DNA from: Thermoplasmata archaeon | GTDB taxonomy: Archaea; Thermoplasmatota; Thermoplasmata; Lutacidiplasmatales; UBA184 | Direction of reading: 5' to 3' | DNA length: 58,126 nt | Assembly (NCBI GenBank): GCA_022750155.1 | Contig: JAKIWG010000014.1 | Coordinates: 1 to 58,126, forward strand | Part shown: in pieces, positions 17,540-24,707 of the stretch | Numbering within the stretch: the first letter of the stretch is position 1 | Layout: every line of letters starts with the position of its first letter | Notes under the pieces: model-generated | Seen by the model: the letters and a program-made list of their open reading frames with translations, nothing else | Told to the model about the DNA's origin: nothing | Databases searched by the model: none | Program-made: the position numbers and the translations under genes

Positions 17540-17860
17540 ATGGCCTTGTCGTGGTCCACAGACCGCTTTCTGTGCCCTCGGCAGAGAAACATGAGGACGT
17601 TCAAGCAAGGTTGGCCCCGCCGTAGTGAGATGCTGAGGACCGAGTTCGTCCCCTTGTCCGAGGTCGATTTCCGGTCGATGGTCGCGGACGGCTCCGCCGT
17701 ACCGGTTCAGCGGGGGAACTCGCTCTACGTGGCGAAGTGGACCGACGGCCGTGGCACCGACATCGATCGATTCCTGACCACCCTCCGGGAGAAGGGCTCC
17801 ACGCTCGAGGTCCGACGGTTCGAGAAGGATGTCAACATCCGCATCGTCCCACGGGCTTAG
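17540..17860 (+). CDS. Small soluble hypothetical protein
   Basis: 106 residues from 17540; the compact folded-looking part starts at an internal ATG at 17630 (MLRTEFVPLSEVDF..., 76 residues), and an ATG at 17591 is also in frame. The core pattern is beta-alpha-beta: VPVQRGNSLYVAKWTDG, then helix TDIDRFLTTLREKG, then strand LEVRRFEKDVNIRIV. A weak TATA-like box (CTTATCC) near 17520 fits the first start. I do not recognise the family. A strong GC hairpin follows the gene. Confidence 0.6.
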   Translation: MALSWSTDRFLCPRQRNMRTFKQGWPRRSEMLRTEFVPLSEVDFRSMVADGSAVPVQRGNSLYVAKWTDGRGTDIDRFLTTLREKGSTLEVRRFEKDVNIRIVPRA

Positions 17861-17879
17861 CCTGGCAGGTCGAGCTGGT

Positions 17880-17903
17880 CGGGCCGGCCCACCGGCCGGC
17901 CCG
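17880..17903 (+). terminator. GC-rich hairpin after the 17540 gene
   Basis: CGGGCCGGCC pairs with GGCCGGCCCG around a CACC loop, 20 nt after the stop. It lacks a T-run, so it may act in RNA stability rather than termination. Confidence 0.4.
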
Positions 17904-18210
17904 TGAATCCGGGGTCGGCCTCACGCGGATACGTCGAGCGGATCCCCCCTAGTCTCACCTAAGCTCGAGCCATGAGACGTAACGCCTCAACACCGAGAGG
18001 GGCCTGCCCATCTCCAAATTGATCGAGCTAGCCGAGGCCCTCAGGACCCCACGTCCGGGCTGCTCGTCGAATGTACCACAAGTTTCCCGACACGGACAGG
18101 CCCGGGCGCGGACCGGCGAGGCGTCCGAGTAACCCACAGTTCGACCCCGGGCTTCGAGCGATCGGTCACGCTCGGGGCGATTAGGGCCGGTCGGGGTGGA
18201 ATTGAGATGG

Positions 18211-18243
18211 GAACTCCGAGGTCTAAATACTGCCTCGGAGTTC
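18211..18243 (+). promoter_or_regulatory. Palindrome-flanked promoter of secreted paralog 1
   Basis: GAACTCCGAG (18211-18220) and its exact reverse complement CTCGGAGTTC (18234-18243) flank the TATA box TCTAAATAC. TAAATA starts 86 nt before the ATG at 18310. A dimeric regulator bound here would cover TATA; alternatively the repeat is chance or an RNA hairpin if transcription began upstream. Confidence 0.6.
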
Positions 18244-18309
18244 GCCGTTTCGCTCGAAAGCGCCGGAATCGACGAGTCTTCGGGGCTTGAGGGCAAGGAA
18301 CGAAACCAC

Positions 18310-19260
18310 ATGGGGGAGTACGGAAGGATTCAGAGACGAACGAACCGCACCTGGTCGGGCCGCGCGATGACCATCGGCACCGCCGGATTCGCCACCGCCG
18401 TCACACTGTTGATGGTGCTGGCCCCGGTGAGCGCTGGCGGCGTCCACGCGCTCAAGGTGTATACGCCCGCCTACAAGCACACGGTGAACCAGCCCGGCGC
18501 CTATTGGTCGGTCTCCGGGTGCGCGAAGTCCAAGGTGACGACCGCGAAGTGGGGCGCCTCGACCGGAACACTGACCGGCGCCGCCTCGTCGTCGGCGAGC
18601 ACCTGCGGCAAGTCGCTCGGCACCGTCGGCGGCTCGAGCTACGCGAACGCGGAGAGCTACATGGAAGTCGGCATCCCGGTCTCGGTCGGCTCGACCGGTA
18701 ACCACGCCGTTGCGTCCAGCTGGACCGCCACGGTCGCGGCCAGCTCGTCCCACTCTTCGGGAACGTGCCCCGCGCGGAACATCAACTACCACCCGGCGCT
18801 GAACTCCTACTCGTACGCGTATTGCGAGGCGGGCAGCTACGTGAGCTTCGAGATCTTCTCGCAGCTCCATGACCTGACCAACTCGAGCTGGAACAGCAAC
18901 TACAGCTACGTGGACGCCTACAACGAGTCGGCGTACGAGAACTACACGTACTGCTACAACTACGGGACCGCCTACTGCTACAACAACACCGGTTACAGCT
19001 ACGCGGGCGCCTACGGGTACAACGCCGGCGGATTCAGCGCGTTCGCCTGGAACAGCGCGACGACCTTCTCGCTCTGGAACAACGGAACGAACATGGTCAA
19101 GAGCCACCACTACGTGCTGATCATCACGGTGTACGTGAACACGGACGCCTTCGCCGAGCAGGCCAATCTGCTTGGCCCGTGGACCGGCAACGCGATCGCC
19201 ACGCTCAACGCGGCGACCCTGGGCAACGGAGCGACCCTCAACTCGATCAGCATCGTGTAA
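18310..19260 (+). CDS. Secreted six-cysteine protein, tandem paralog 1
   Basis: 316 residues. The signal region (about 17-43: twin polar start, then TAGFATAVTLLMVLAPVSAGG) is nearly identical in the three tandem copies. The mature protein is rich in Tyr, Asn, Ser and Thr, with six conserved cysteines (SGCAK, STCGK, CPAR, YCEA, and two in YCYN motifs), suggesting three disulfides, and a repeated NYxxGTxYCYN region. It has many N-glycosylation sequons and no C-terminal anchor; the end is TLGNGATLNSISI. The ATG at 18310 was chosen because all three copies begin MGE at the equivalent place after a common GAAACxxxATG leader. Likely abundant exported beta-rich protein; function unknown. Confidence 0.85.
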   Translation: MGEYGRIQRRTNRTWSGRAMTIGTAGFATAVTLLMVLAPVSAGGVHALKVYTPAYKHTVNQPGAYWSVSGCAKSKVTTAKWGASTGTLTGAASSSASTCGKSLGTVGGSSYANAESYMEVGIPVSVGSTGNHAVASSWTATVAASSSHSSGTCPARNINYHPALNSYSYAYCEAGSYVSFEIFSQLHDLTNSSWNSNYSYVDAYNESAYENYTYCYNYGTAYCYNNTGYSYAGAYGYNAGGFSAFAWNSATTFSLWNNGTNMVKSHHYVLIITVYVNTDAFAEQANLLGPWTGNAIATLNAATLGNGATLNSISIV

Positions 19261-19273
19261 GGGCGTCACGCAG

Positions 19274-19323
19274 GGCGAGGGTGGGTCCTCCACCCTCGCC
19301 TCCCAACCATTTCCCCTTTCTCC
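19274..19323 (+). terminator. Hairpin plus pyrimidine tract after paralog 1
   Basis: GGCGAGGGTGG and CCACCCTCGCC form a perfect 11-bp stem with a 5-nt loop (19274-19300), followed by a T/C-rich tract to about 19323. It starts 14 nt after the stop codon. Confidence 0.75.
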
Positions 19324-19653
19324 ACTCGTCCATGGGGCGGCCATCGGTCCAGCGAAGGATGGTCCCACTAGGCCCGGGGAGATCCCAGCCAAGACGCGTG
19401 GCCCGGTGCGGTCCCCCACGCCGGGGCAGGATCAAGCCGGCGTCCAATCCGAGTCGCGCCGGTGGGAACGCATCATCCGGCGGTCGATGCGATGAGGCCC
19501 TCCGGGGGCGCGAGCCAAGAATCCCCGCCTGGATGCCGGGTAGGGGCGGCCGCGGCGGAGGGCTCGAGTTTGCGCTCCGAGCCACGGGGGTCCGAGGGCC
19601 CTGAACGGACCGTTCCAGTCCGGGTCTACCGGCCTTGTAATCCTCCCTACCGA
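19324..19653. other. Spacer between paralogs 1 and 2
   Basis: About 330 bases after the terminator and before the next promoter. I see no gene, repeat or RNA fold that I can support. Confidence 0.4.
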
Positions 19654-19695
19654 GGGTTCCATTCGTCGGAACCCGGAGTTTCGAGGTATAAATAC
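19654..19695 (+). promoter_or_regulatory. Promoter of secreted paralog 2 with inverted repeat
   Basis: GGGTTCC and GGAACCC (19654-19660, 19668-19674) form a perfect 7-bp inverted repeat directly upstream of GTTTCGAGGTATAAATACC. TAAATA starts 86 nt before the ATG at 19775, the same as for paralog 1. Confidence 0.65.
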
Positions 19696-19774
19696 CCCAC
19701 CGCACTCCCCCCCTCTGCTCCGAAGCCTGCGCGCGGCAACGCGGCTAGGGTCCCGGAGCTGGAAACGAAACCAC

Positions 19775-20725
19775 ATGGGGGAGAACGCTAGGATTCAGAG
19801 ACAACCCAACCGGACCTGGTCGGCTCGCGCGATGTCCATCGGCACCGCCGGATTTGCCACCGCCGTCACGCTGCTGATGGTGTTGGCCCCGGCGAGCGCC
19901 GGAGGCATCCATGCGCTGAAGGTCTATACGCCGACCTACAAGCACACGGTGAACCAGCCCGGTGCCTATTGGTCGGTCTCCGGGTGCGCCAAGGCCAAGG
20001 TGACGACCGCGAAGTGGAGCGCCGTGAGCGGAACCGTGAAGGCCGCCGCGTCGACTTCGGCGAGCACCTGCGGCAAGTCGCTCGGCACCGTCGGCGGCTC
20101 GAGCTACGCGAACGGGGAGAGCTACATGACAGTCGGCATCCCAGTCATGGTCGGTTCGAGCGGTAACCACTCGGTTGCCTCCAGCTGGACCCTCAGCCTC
20201 GGGACCACCTCGTCGTATACCTCGAGCGCGTGCCCCGCCAAGAACGTCAACTACCACCCGGCGCTGAACAGCTACTCGTACGCGTATTGTGAGGCCGGGA
20301 CCTACCTGAGCGTCGATGTCTCCTCCTCGATCACGGACCTCAGCAACAGCAGCTGGTACGGCAACTACAGCTACGGGGACAGCTACAACGAGTCGGCGTA
20401 CGAGAACTACACCGAGTGCTACAACTACGGCACTCCGACCTGCTACAACGGCACCAGCTACCACTACGCCAACACCTACGGATACAACGAGGCCGGATTC
20501 AGCGCGTTCACGTGGAACGGGGCGACGACCTTCTCGCTCTGGAACAACGGAACGCACATGGTCAAGAGCCACCACTACGTGCTGGTCATCAGCGTCTACT
20601 TCAGCACCGAGGCGTTCGCCGAGCAGGCCAACCTGCTCGGGCCATGGGCGGGGAGCGCCGTCGCGAGCATGAACGGTGCGACCCTAGGGAACGGAGCGAC
20701 CCTCAACTCGGTCAGCATCGTGTAG
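19775..20725 (+). CDS. Secreted six-cysteine protein, tandem paralog 2
   Basis: 316 residues, the same length as paralog 1 and clearly its closest relative along the whole chain, including the signal region (AGFATAVTLLMVLAPASAGG), the six cysteines and the ending LGNGATLNSVSIV. Differences cluster in the middle (about residues 85-160), the part most likely exposed. It has a separate promoter and terminator, so the copies can be expressed independently. No anchor or enzyme motif. Probably exported; the role could be matrix, sheath or surface coat, but this is inference only. Confidence 0.85.
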   Translation: MGENARIQRQPNRTWSARAMSIGTAGFATAVTLLMVLAPASAGGIHALKVYTPTYKHTVNQPGAYWSVSGCAKAKVTTAKWSAVSGTVKAAASTSASTCGKSLGTVGGSSYANGESYMTVGIPVMVGSSGNHSVASSWTLSLGTTSSYTSSACPAKNVNYHPALNSYSYAYCEAGTYLSVDVSSSITDLSNSSWYGNYSYGDSYNESAYENYTECYNYGTPTCYNGTSYHYANTYGYNEAGFSAFTWNGATTFSLWNNGTHMVKSHHYVLVISVYFSTEAFAEQANLLGPWAGSAVASMNGATLGNGATLNSVSIV

Positions 20726-20741
20726 GTCGATCCGCGGCAGC

Positions 20742-20780
20742 GGGGGGGTCTCGGCGGCCCCCCCCTCAACCCTTTCCGAT
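20742..20780 (+). terminator. Hairpin plus T-rich tract after paralog 2
   Basis: A run of seven G (20742-20748) faces a run of eight C (20758-20765) with a 9-nt loop, followed by CCTTTCCGATTTTCTG. It lies 16 nt after the stop codon. Confidence 0.65.
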
Positions 20781-20901
20781 TTTCTGCCTGAGTCTGGCGG
20801 ATTCGGTGCGTACGGTTTGGGGTGAGCTAACCGACCGTCCGAGGAGGAATCGGAGTTGCACCCTGTATCTATACGTAGAGTTGACCAAGACGACGCTTTC
20901 G

Positions 20902-20913
20902 AACTTTAAATAC
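20902..20913 (+). promoter_or_regulatory. Promoter of secreted paralog 3
   Basis: CTTTCGAACTTTAAATACC; TAAATA starts at 20907, 87 nt before the ATG at 20994. The TTTCGA...TAAATACC block is shared with paralog 2 and in weaker form with paralog 1. Confidence 0.65.
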
Positions 20914-20993
20914 CCATTCGCGGTTCCCACCTCGCCCTGAGGTGACTGAGCGGAAACGTGAACGGGAATCTGCAGGGGGAGGAACGAAACAAT

Positions 20994-21947
20994 ATGGGGG
21001 AGAACGCGAAGAATCTGAGACGAACGAAGGGCTCGTGGTCGTATCGTGCGATGGGATACGGAACCACCGGGTTCGCCGCCGCCGTCACCCTGCTGATGGT
21101 GTTGGCTCCGGCGAGCGCCGGAGGCATCCACGCGACCAAGGTGTACGTGCCCGGCTACAAGCACACGGTGAGCCAGCCGAACAGCTACTGGTCGGTCTCC
21201 GGGTGCGGCAAGGCCAAGACGAGCACCGCCAAGTGGAACGCCCACACGGGCACCATCACCACCGCCGACTCGGCCTCGGGCAGCACGTGCGGCAAGTCGC
21301 TCGGTACCGTCGGTGGATCCGGATACGCCTCGGCGCAGAGCGGAATCTCGGTCGCGGTCCCCTTCAGCGTGAGCTCGAACGGGAACCACTCGGTCGCCTC
21401 GGCGTGGTCGATCACCCTGGCCACCTCGAGCTCGTACACGGCGGGCGCCTGCCCGGCGAAGAACGTGAACTACCACCCGGCGCTCTACCAGTACTCCTAC
21501 GCGGAATGCGAGGCGTACACCTTCCTTGAGTTCCAGGTATCCGGCTCCGTCCAGGACCTGTCGAACTCCAGCTGGTATGGCAACTACAGCTACGGGTTCA
21601 CGTACAACGAGACCGGCTGGCAGAACTACACCGACTGCTACAACTACGGGACCCCGACCTGCACCAACAACAGCGGACCGTTCGGCTACCACTACGGCTA
21701 CGGCTACAACGAGGCGGGATTCAGCGCATTCTCGTTCTCCGGAACGACCGGCGTGACCCTGTGGAACAACGGAACGAAGATGGTCAAGGGCCACCACTAC
21801 GTGCTGGACCTCAACATCTACGTGTACGCGAGCGCCGACGCCATCCAGGCGAACCTCCTCGGTCCCTGGGCCGGCAGCGCGGTGGCCGCGATCAACATGG
21901 CGACGTTGGGCAACGGAGCTTCGCTGAGCTCGATCACCGTCGTCTAG
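20994..21947 (+). CDS. Secreted six-cysteine protein, tandem paralog 3
   Basis: 317 residues. Same layout as the two preceding genes: MGENA start, signal region (GFAAAVTLLMVLAPASAGG), six cysteines (SGCGK, STCGK, CPAK, ECEA, DCYN, TCTN), Tyr/Asn-rich core (NSSWYGNYSYG is shared with paralog 2) and the ending LGNGASLSSITVV. It is the most diverged of the three, with a shifted spacing near the fifth and sixth cysteines. The start follows the shared GGAACGAAAC leader box; an upstream in-frame ATG 36 nt earlier has no counterpart in the other copies. Export is likely and function unknown. Confidence 0.85.
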   Translation: MGENAKNLRRTKGSWSYRAMGYGTTGFAAAVTLLMVLAPASAGGIHATKVYVPGYKHTVSQPNSYWSVSGCGKAKTSTAKWNAHTGTITTADSASGSTCGKSLGTVGGSGYASAQSGISVAVPFSVSSNGNHSVASAWSITLATSSSYTAGACPAKNVNYHPALYQYSYAECEAYTFLEFQVSGSVQDLSNSSWYGNYSYGFTYNETGWQNYTDCYNYGTPTCTNNSGPFGYHYGYGYNEAGFSAFSFSGTTGVTLWNNGTKMVKGHHYVLDLNIYVYASADAIQANLLGPWAGSAVAAINMATLGNGASLSSITVV

Positions 21948-21961
21948 AGCGGAACCCAGAG

Positions 21962-22004
21962 GGGGGGCCTCCCGGCCCCCCGCAGTCGAACCCTTTCCTC
22001 CCTT
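21962..22004 (+). terminator. Hairpin plus T-run after paralog 3
   Basis: GGGGGGCC and GGCCCCCC form a perfect 8-bp stem around TCCC (21962-21981), followed by a T/C-rich tract ending in TTTTT near 22000. Confidence 0.75.
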
Positions 22005-22188
22005 CCTTTTTCTTGGTGATCGTAGACCGCGGCCCGCTCGATGGTACCTCGCTCGGGACCGAAGCGCGGGGGTCTGGAGGCGGGGCGCAGCCCGGGGGCC
22101 TCGATGGGGCGAGAGCCGATGGCGCGTCCCGAGTACCGAGGCGTGGGGGCCGCCGAGCCCTCAAGTCGGGTGGGTGCCTACGGGCTCC

Positions 22189-22704
22189 ATGTCCGACCTC
22201 GGATTCGCCGACCTGCTCACCGTCGTACAGACGATCGCGATCATCTCCGCCCTGCTGGTGACCCTCTACTTCTCCCGACGCCAGATGCAGGCGTTCACCG
22301 TCGACCTGGAGACGCGGGTCCTCAACGACCTCGACGAGAAGTTCCATCGGATCGGGGAGATCTTCATCGAACGCCCCGAACTGGTGCAGTCGATCTACCG
22401 GACCTCCGAGAAGGTCGGGCCGGAGGTGCCGTTCGCCTACTACGTGCTGTTCTTCTGCTCCCACATTTTCCACATGCGTCAGCGCGGGATCCTGCGGGAC
22501 AATGAGTGGGCCGGCTGGCTCCAGTGGATGAGGAACGTCTTCCAGCTCGGGTCCCTCGGGCGGAGTTGGCGTGAAACCGGCATGGGCGCCTGGGTCGACC
22601 CCGAGTTCCGCGGGTTCGTCGAGCGGGAATTGCTCGCGCCGCAGGGTGGGACGCCGGCGGGGCCTGCCGGGGGCTCGCCGCCCGCCGCAAGCCCGCCGGT
22701 GTGA
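22189..22704 (+). CDS. Single-helix membrane protein of unknown function
   Basis: 171 residues. An N-terminal helix (about residues 7-29, LLTVVQTIAIISALLVTLYF) is followed by a cytoplasmic helical domain: RRQMQAFTVDLETRVLNDLDEKFHRIGEIFIERPELVQSIY, then aromatic-rich helices (AYYVLFFCSHIFHM, WAGWLQWMRNVF) and a Pro/Ala/Gly tail. This arrangement is common in uncharacterised archaeal and bacterial membrane proteins that count plasma-membrane-tethered helical bundles. The ATG at 22189 was preferred to a GTG five codons earlier. No clear promoter was found. Confidence 0.7.
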   Translation: MSDLGFADLLTVVQTIAIISALLVTLYFSRRQMQAFTVDLETRVLNDLDEKFHRIGEIFIERPELVQSIYRTSEKVGPEVPFAYYVLFFCSHIFHMRQRGILRDNEWAGWLQWMRNVFQLGSLGRSWRETGMGAWVDPEFRGFVERELLAPQGGTPAGPAGGSPPAASPPV

Positions 22705-22836
22705 GGGCGGGTTTCGACGGCGAAAACCGCAGAGGTCACCCATGTCGAGGCCCCTCGGGCCACCCCGAGGACGACCGGCACCCGTACCGCCGACAGGCCA
22801 AGCCGCGATCGCGGGAGGAGTGGCCGCCGGCCCGCA

Positions 22837-23016
22837 TCAGGCGGGGAGCTCGGAGACCCGCTCCACCTCGACCGGGCTTTCGGGGTGGGCGCGGGAGAGG
22901 GTCCGGATCACCCGGTCGACATCCGACGGCTTGCGGAGGATCGCCACGTGGCCCGGACAATCTCCCCGCGGGCAACCGTACCGGTGTCGATAGGCGATTC
23001 GGATGGTCCCGGGCAC
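22837..23016 (-). CDS. Small 59-residue protein with CPRGDCPGH motif
   Basis: A short GTG-started gene. The protein begins PGTIRIAYRHRYG, has a CxxxxC pair followed by His (CPRGDCPGH), then VAILRKPSDVDRVIRTL and ends VEVERVSELPA. Codon third positions are strongly G/C as in real genes here, and the composition is a sensible small alpha/beta fold. A TATA-like box (CTTAAC on the minus strand, 23039-23044) is centred 25-26 nt before the GTG, exactly the leaderless spacing seen for other genes. The Cys/His cluster could bind zinc or iron. No family recognised. Confidence 0.6.
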   Translation of the reverse strand: MPGTIRIAYRHRYGCPRGDCPGHVAILRKPSDVDRVIRTLSRAHPESPVEVERVSELPA

Positions 23017-23038
23017 TTCGACCCCTTCGACCTCCCCC

Positions 23039-23044
23039 GTTAAG
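23039..23044 (-). promoter_or_regulatory. TATA-like box of the 59-residue protein
   Basis: CTTAAC on the minus strand, centred 25-26 nt before the GTG at 23016. Confidence 0.5.
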
Positions 23045-23211
23045 CGGGTCCGAGGGGGTGAGGAAACACCTCCGCGGCGTGGGCGCCCATCCAGCGAGAG
23101 CGGGGGGTGGCTTGGCCATTGGCGAGCGAAACCGAGTTAGGCGTGCGACGATGCGGAGAGTGGTGGGCGGGTCCTCGGCCGGGGACCTTGCGGGGATAGA
23201 GAGCCATTGGA

Positions 23212-23859
23212 ATGACCGATCGGCGAGGTAGTTCGGCCGTAACCCGCGCCCAGTGGCGCGACAGGTACGCATGCACCCCCTACGACCAGCTACCATGGTT
23301 TGACCCCCAAGCGACCCCCGCGCTGGTCCACTCGGTGAAAGAGCGCTTCCTGAGCCCGCCGGCCGTCGTGCTGGACATCGGCTGCGGAGCGGGTTCGAAT
23401 CTTCTGTGGCTGGCGAGACGTGGTTTCAGGGCCCACGGGGTCGATCTCGCCCCGGGGGCCGTGTCGGCAGCCCGCGAACGCGCATCCAAGGCCGGACTCG
23501 TCATCGAGGTCCGAACCGCCGATGCCCTCGACCTGCCGTACCCTCGGTCCCACTTCGACGGCGTGTTGGACCACGGTTGTTTCCATACGCTCCCCATCCG
23601 CCGACGGCGGGAATATGCGGCCGAGGTCGCTAGGGTGCTGCGGCCCGAGGGAGCGTACCTCCTCGCGTGGGTGGCGCGAGAGTACCAGGGCCAGCTCGGC
23701 CCCCCGCACCGGCCCTCGCTCGGCGAAGTGACGGGATTGTTCGAACGGGCGTTTCTCTTCGAGCGCACCGACTTTCGTCCGGGGAGCGAGGCGGACGGCC
23801 TCGCATCCTACGCCGCCCGGATGCGTCGCCGCACCCGACCCCAACCTCCGCCGAGGTGA
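23212..23859 (+). CDS. Class I SAM-dependent methyltransferase
   Basis: 215 residues. Motif I is VLDIGCGAGSNLLWLA (about residues 53-68), the acidic end of strand 2 is GVDLAPGAV, the motif after strand 3 is TADALDLPYP, and the motif IV region is FDGVLDHGCFHTLP, which with RREYAAEVARVLRPEGAYLL matches the thiopurine/small-molecule methyltransferase-like group. The usual fold (Rossmann, about 200 residues) is complete. The substrate is not predictable. Start ATG is the only good one; the gene stands alone between a small minus-strand gene and the VIT1-like transporter. Confidence 0.88.
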   Translation: MTDRRGSSAVTRAQWRDRYACTPYDQLPWFDPQATPALVHSVKERFLSPPAVVLDIGCGAGSNLLWLARRGFRAHGVDLAPGAVSAARERASKAGLVIEVRTADALDLPYPRSHFDGVLDHGCFHTLPIRRRREYAAEVARVLRPEGAYLLAWVAREYQGQLGPPHRPSLGEVTGLFERAFLFERTDFRPGSEADGLASYAARMRRRTRPQPPPR

Positions 23860-23890
23860 GCGGGCCCGAGGTACCGGGGAGCCCTCGGGA

Positions 23891-24598
23891 TCAGACGCCC
23901 GATGCCCCGAGGAAATGCCCGATCAGGAAGCCCGCGAAGCCGGCGCCCAATCCGATGAGGACCATGCGAAGGCCGCTCTTCCAGACGGACCCGATGGTGG
24001 TCCGGGCCTCGTACCATCCTATGGTGAACAACGCCGCGGCGCTCAGGACCAGGGACCCGGTCACGGCTTGGAAGACGCTAAGGGAAGGGATCAGGAACGG
24101 GACGAGGGGGACGAAGGACCCGGCCACGGTCGCTCCGCCGACCACGGCGGCCGAATTCCGGGCTTCGTGCTCCTCGACCGGGGCGAGGCGGAGCTCGAAG
24201 GCCATCATGAACTCGAGCATGACCCGGGGGTACCGGCAGATGTGGTCCAGCAGGGATTCTCGATCGCTCCCGTCGAGCCCCCAGCCGCTGAGGACCGCCC
24301 GAACCTCCTCGCGCTCGATTTCGGGCACGTCGCGCATCTCGCGCATCTCCCGCTCGACCTCGCTCAGGTACAGCCGACGGCGCGCGAGGGTGGACGTGTA
24401 GGCGACCGCGCCCATGGAGATCGACTCCGCCCCGAGCGCGGCGAGCGTCGCGATGAGGATGATGCGCAGGTTCGTGGTCGCGGCGCTCAGCCCGAGCAGG
24501 ATCCCGAGGACATTGACGAGGCCGTCCTGGCTCCCGAGGATGAAATCGGAGAGGAAGGAGCGGCGCGGGTGCTGCTCGCCGCCCGGGCCGGGTCGCAT
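23891..24598 (-). CDS. VIT1/CCC1-family membrane transporter
   Basis: 235 residues. It begins SFLSDFILGSQDGLVNVLGILLGL, the typical first helix of VIT1/CCC1 iron/manganese transporters (shown by FILGSQDGLVN), followed by a second helix with AESISMGAVAYTST, a charged cytoplasmic helix hairpin rich in Glu (SEVEREMREMRD...EIEREEVRAV) that in the family binds metal, and three more helices (SFVPLVPFLIP; SLVLSAAALFTIG; VLIGLGAGFAGFLIG). Likely moves Fe2+ or Mn2+ across the membrane. The leaderless promoter at 24621-24626 supports the ATG start. Confidence 0.88.
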   Translation of the reverse strand: MRPGPGGEQHPRRSFLSDFILGSQDGLVNVLGILLGLSAATTNLRIILIATLAALGAESISMGAVAYTSTLARRRLYLSEVEREMREMRDVPEIEREEVRAVLSGWGLDGSDRESLLDHICRYPRVMLEFMMAFELRLAPVEEHEARNSAAVVGGATVAGSFVPLVPFLIPSLSVFQAVTGSLVLSAAALFTIGWYEARTTIGSVWKSGLRMVLIGLGAGFAGFLIGHFLGASGV

Positions 24599-24620
24599 GG
24601 GCGGGGGGACCCTGTAGAGG

Positions 24621-24626
24621 TAAAAG
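24621..24626 (-). promoter_or_regulatory. TATA-like box of the VIT1-like gene
   Basis: CTTTTA on the minus strand centred about 25 nt before the ATG at 24598. The same AT-rich patch may serve the divergent peptidase gene on the plus strand. Confidence 0.5.
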
Positions 24627-24707
24627 CGGTTGTCCCGGCGCGGACGCGGAAGCTACAGGGGTCCCGGGGCGACGGGGCCCCACCGACCTTCCGGGCCGGG
24701 TATCGTT

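Larger units (their letters stand above)
17861..18309. other. Intergenic region with terminator hairpin and palindromic promoter
   Basis: About 450 bases. It holds a 10-bp perfect stem at 17880-17903 and the palindromic promoter at 18211-18243. In between, codons 17983-18132 are open and include a helix-like piece (LPISKLIELAEALR), but there is no good start and a stop lies just before it, so I treat it as a possible gene remnant only. Confidence 0.45.

Noticed and set aside
17983-18132. Open stretch with a helix-like piece (LPISKLIELAEALR)
   Set aside because: No start codon of quality, stop directly upstream, and unrelated residues afterward; at most a gene remnant.
22736-23296. A 186-codon minus-strand frame
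   Set aside because: Pro/Arg/Gly-rich with no fold; the 59-codon gene in another frame of the same strand is more convincing.
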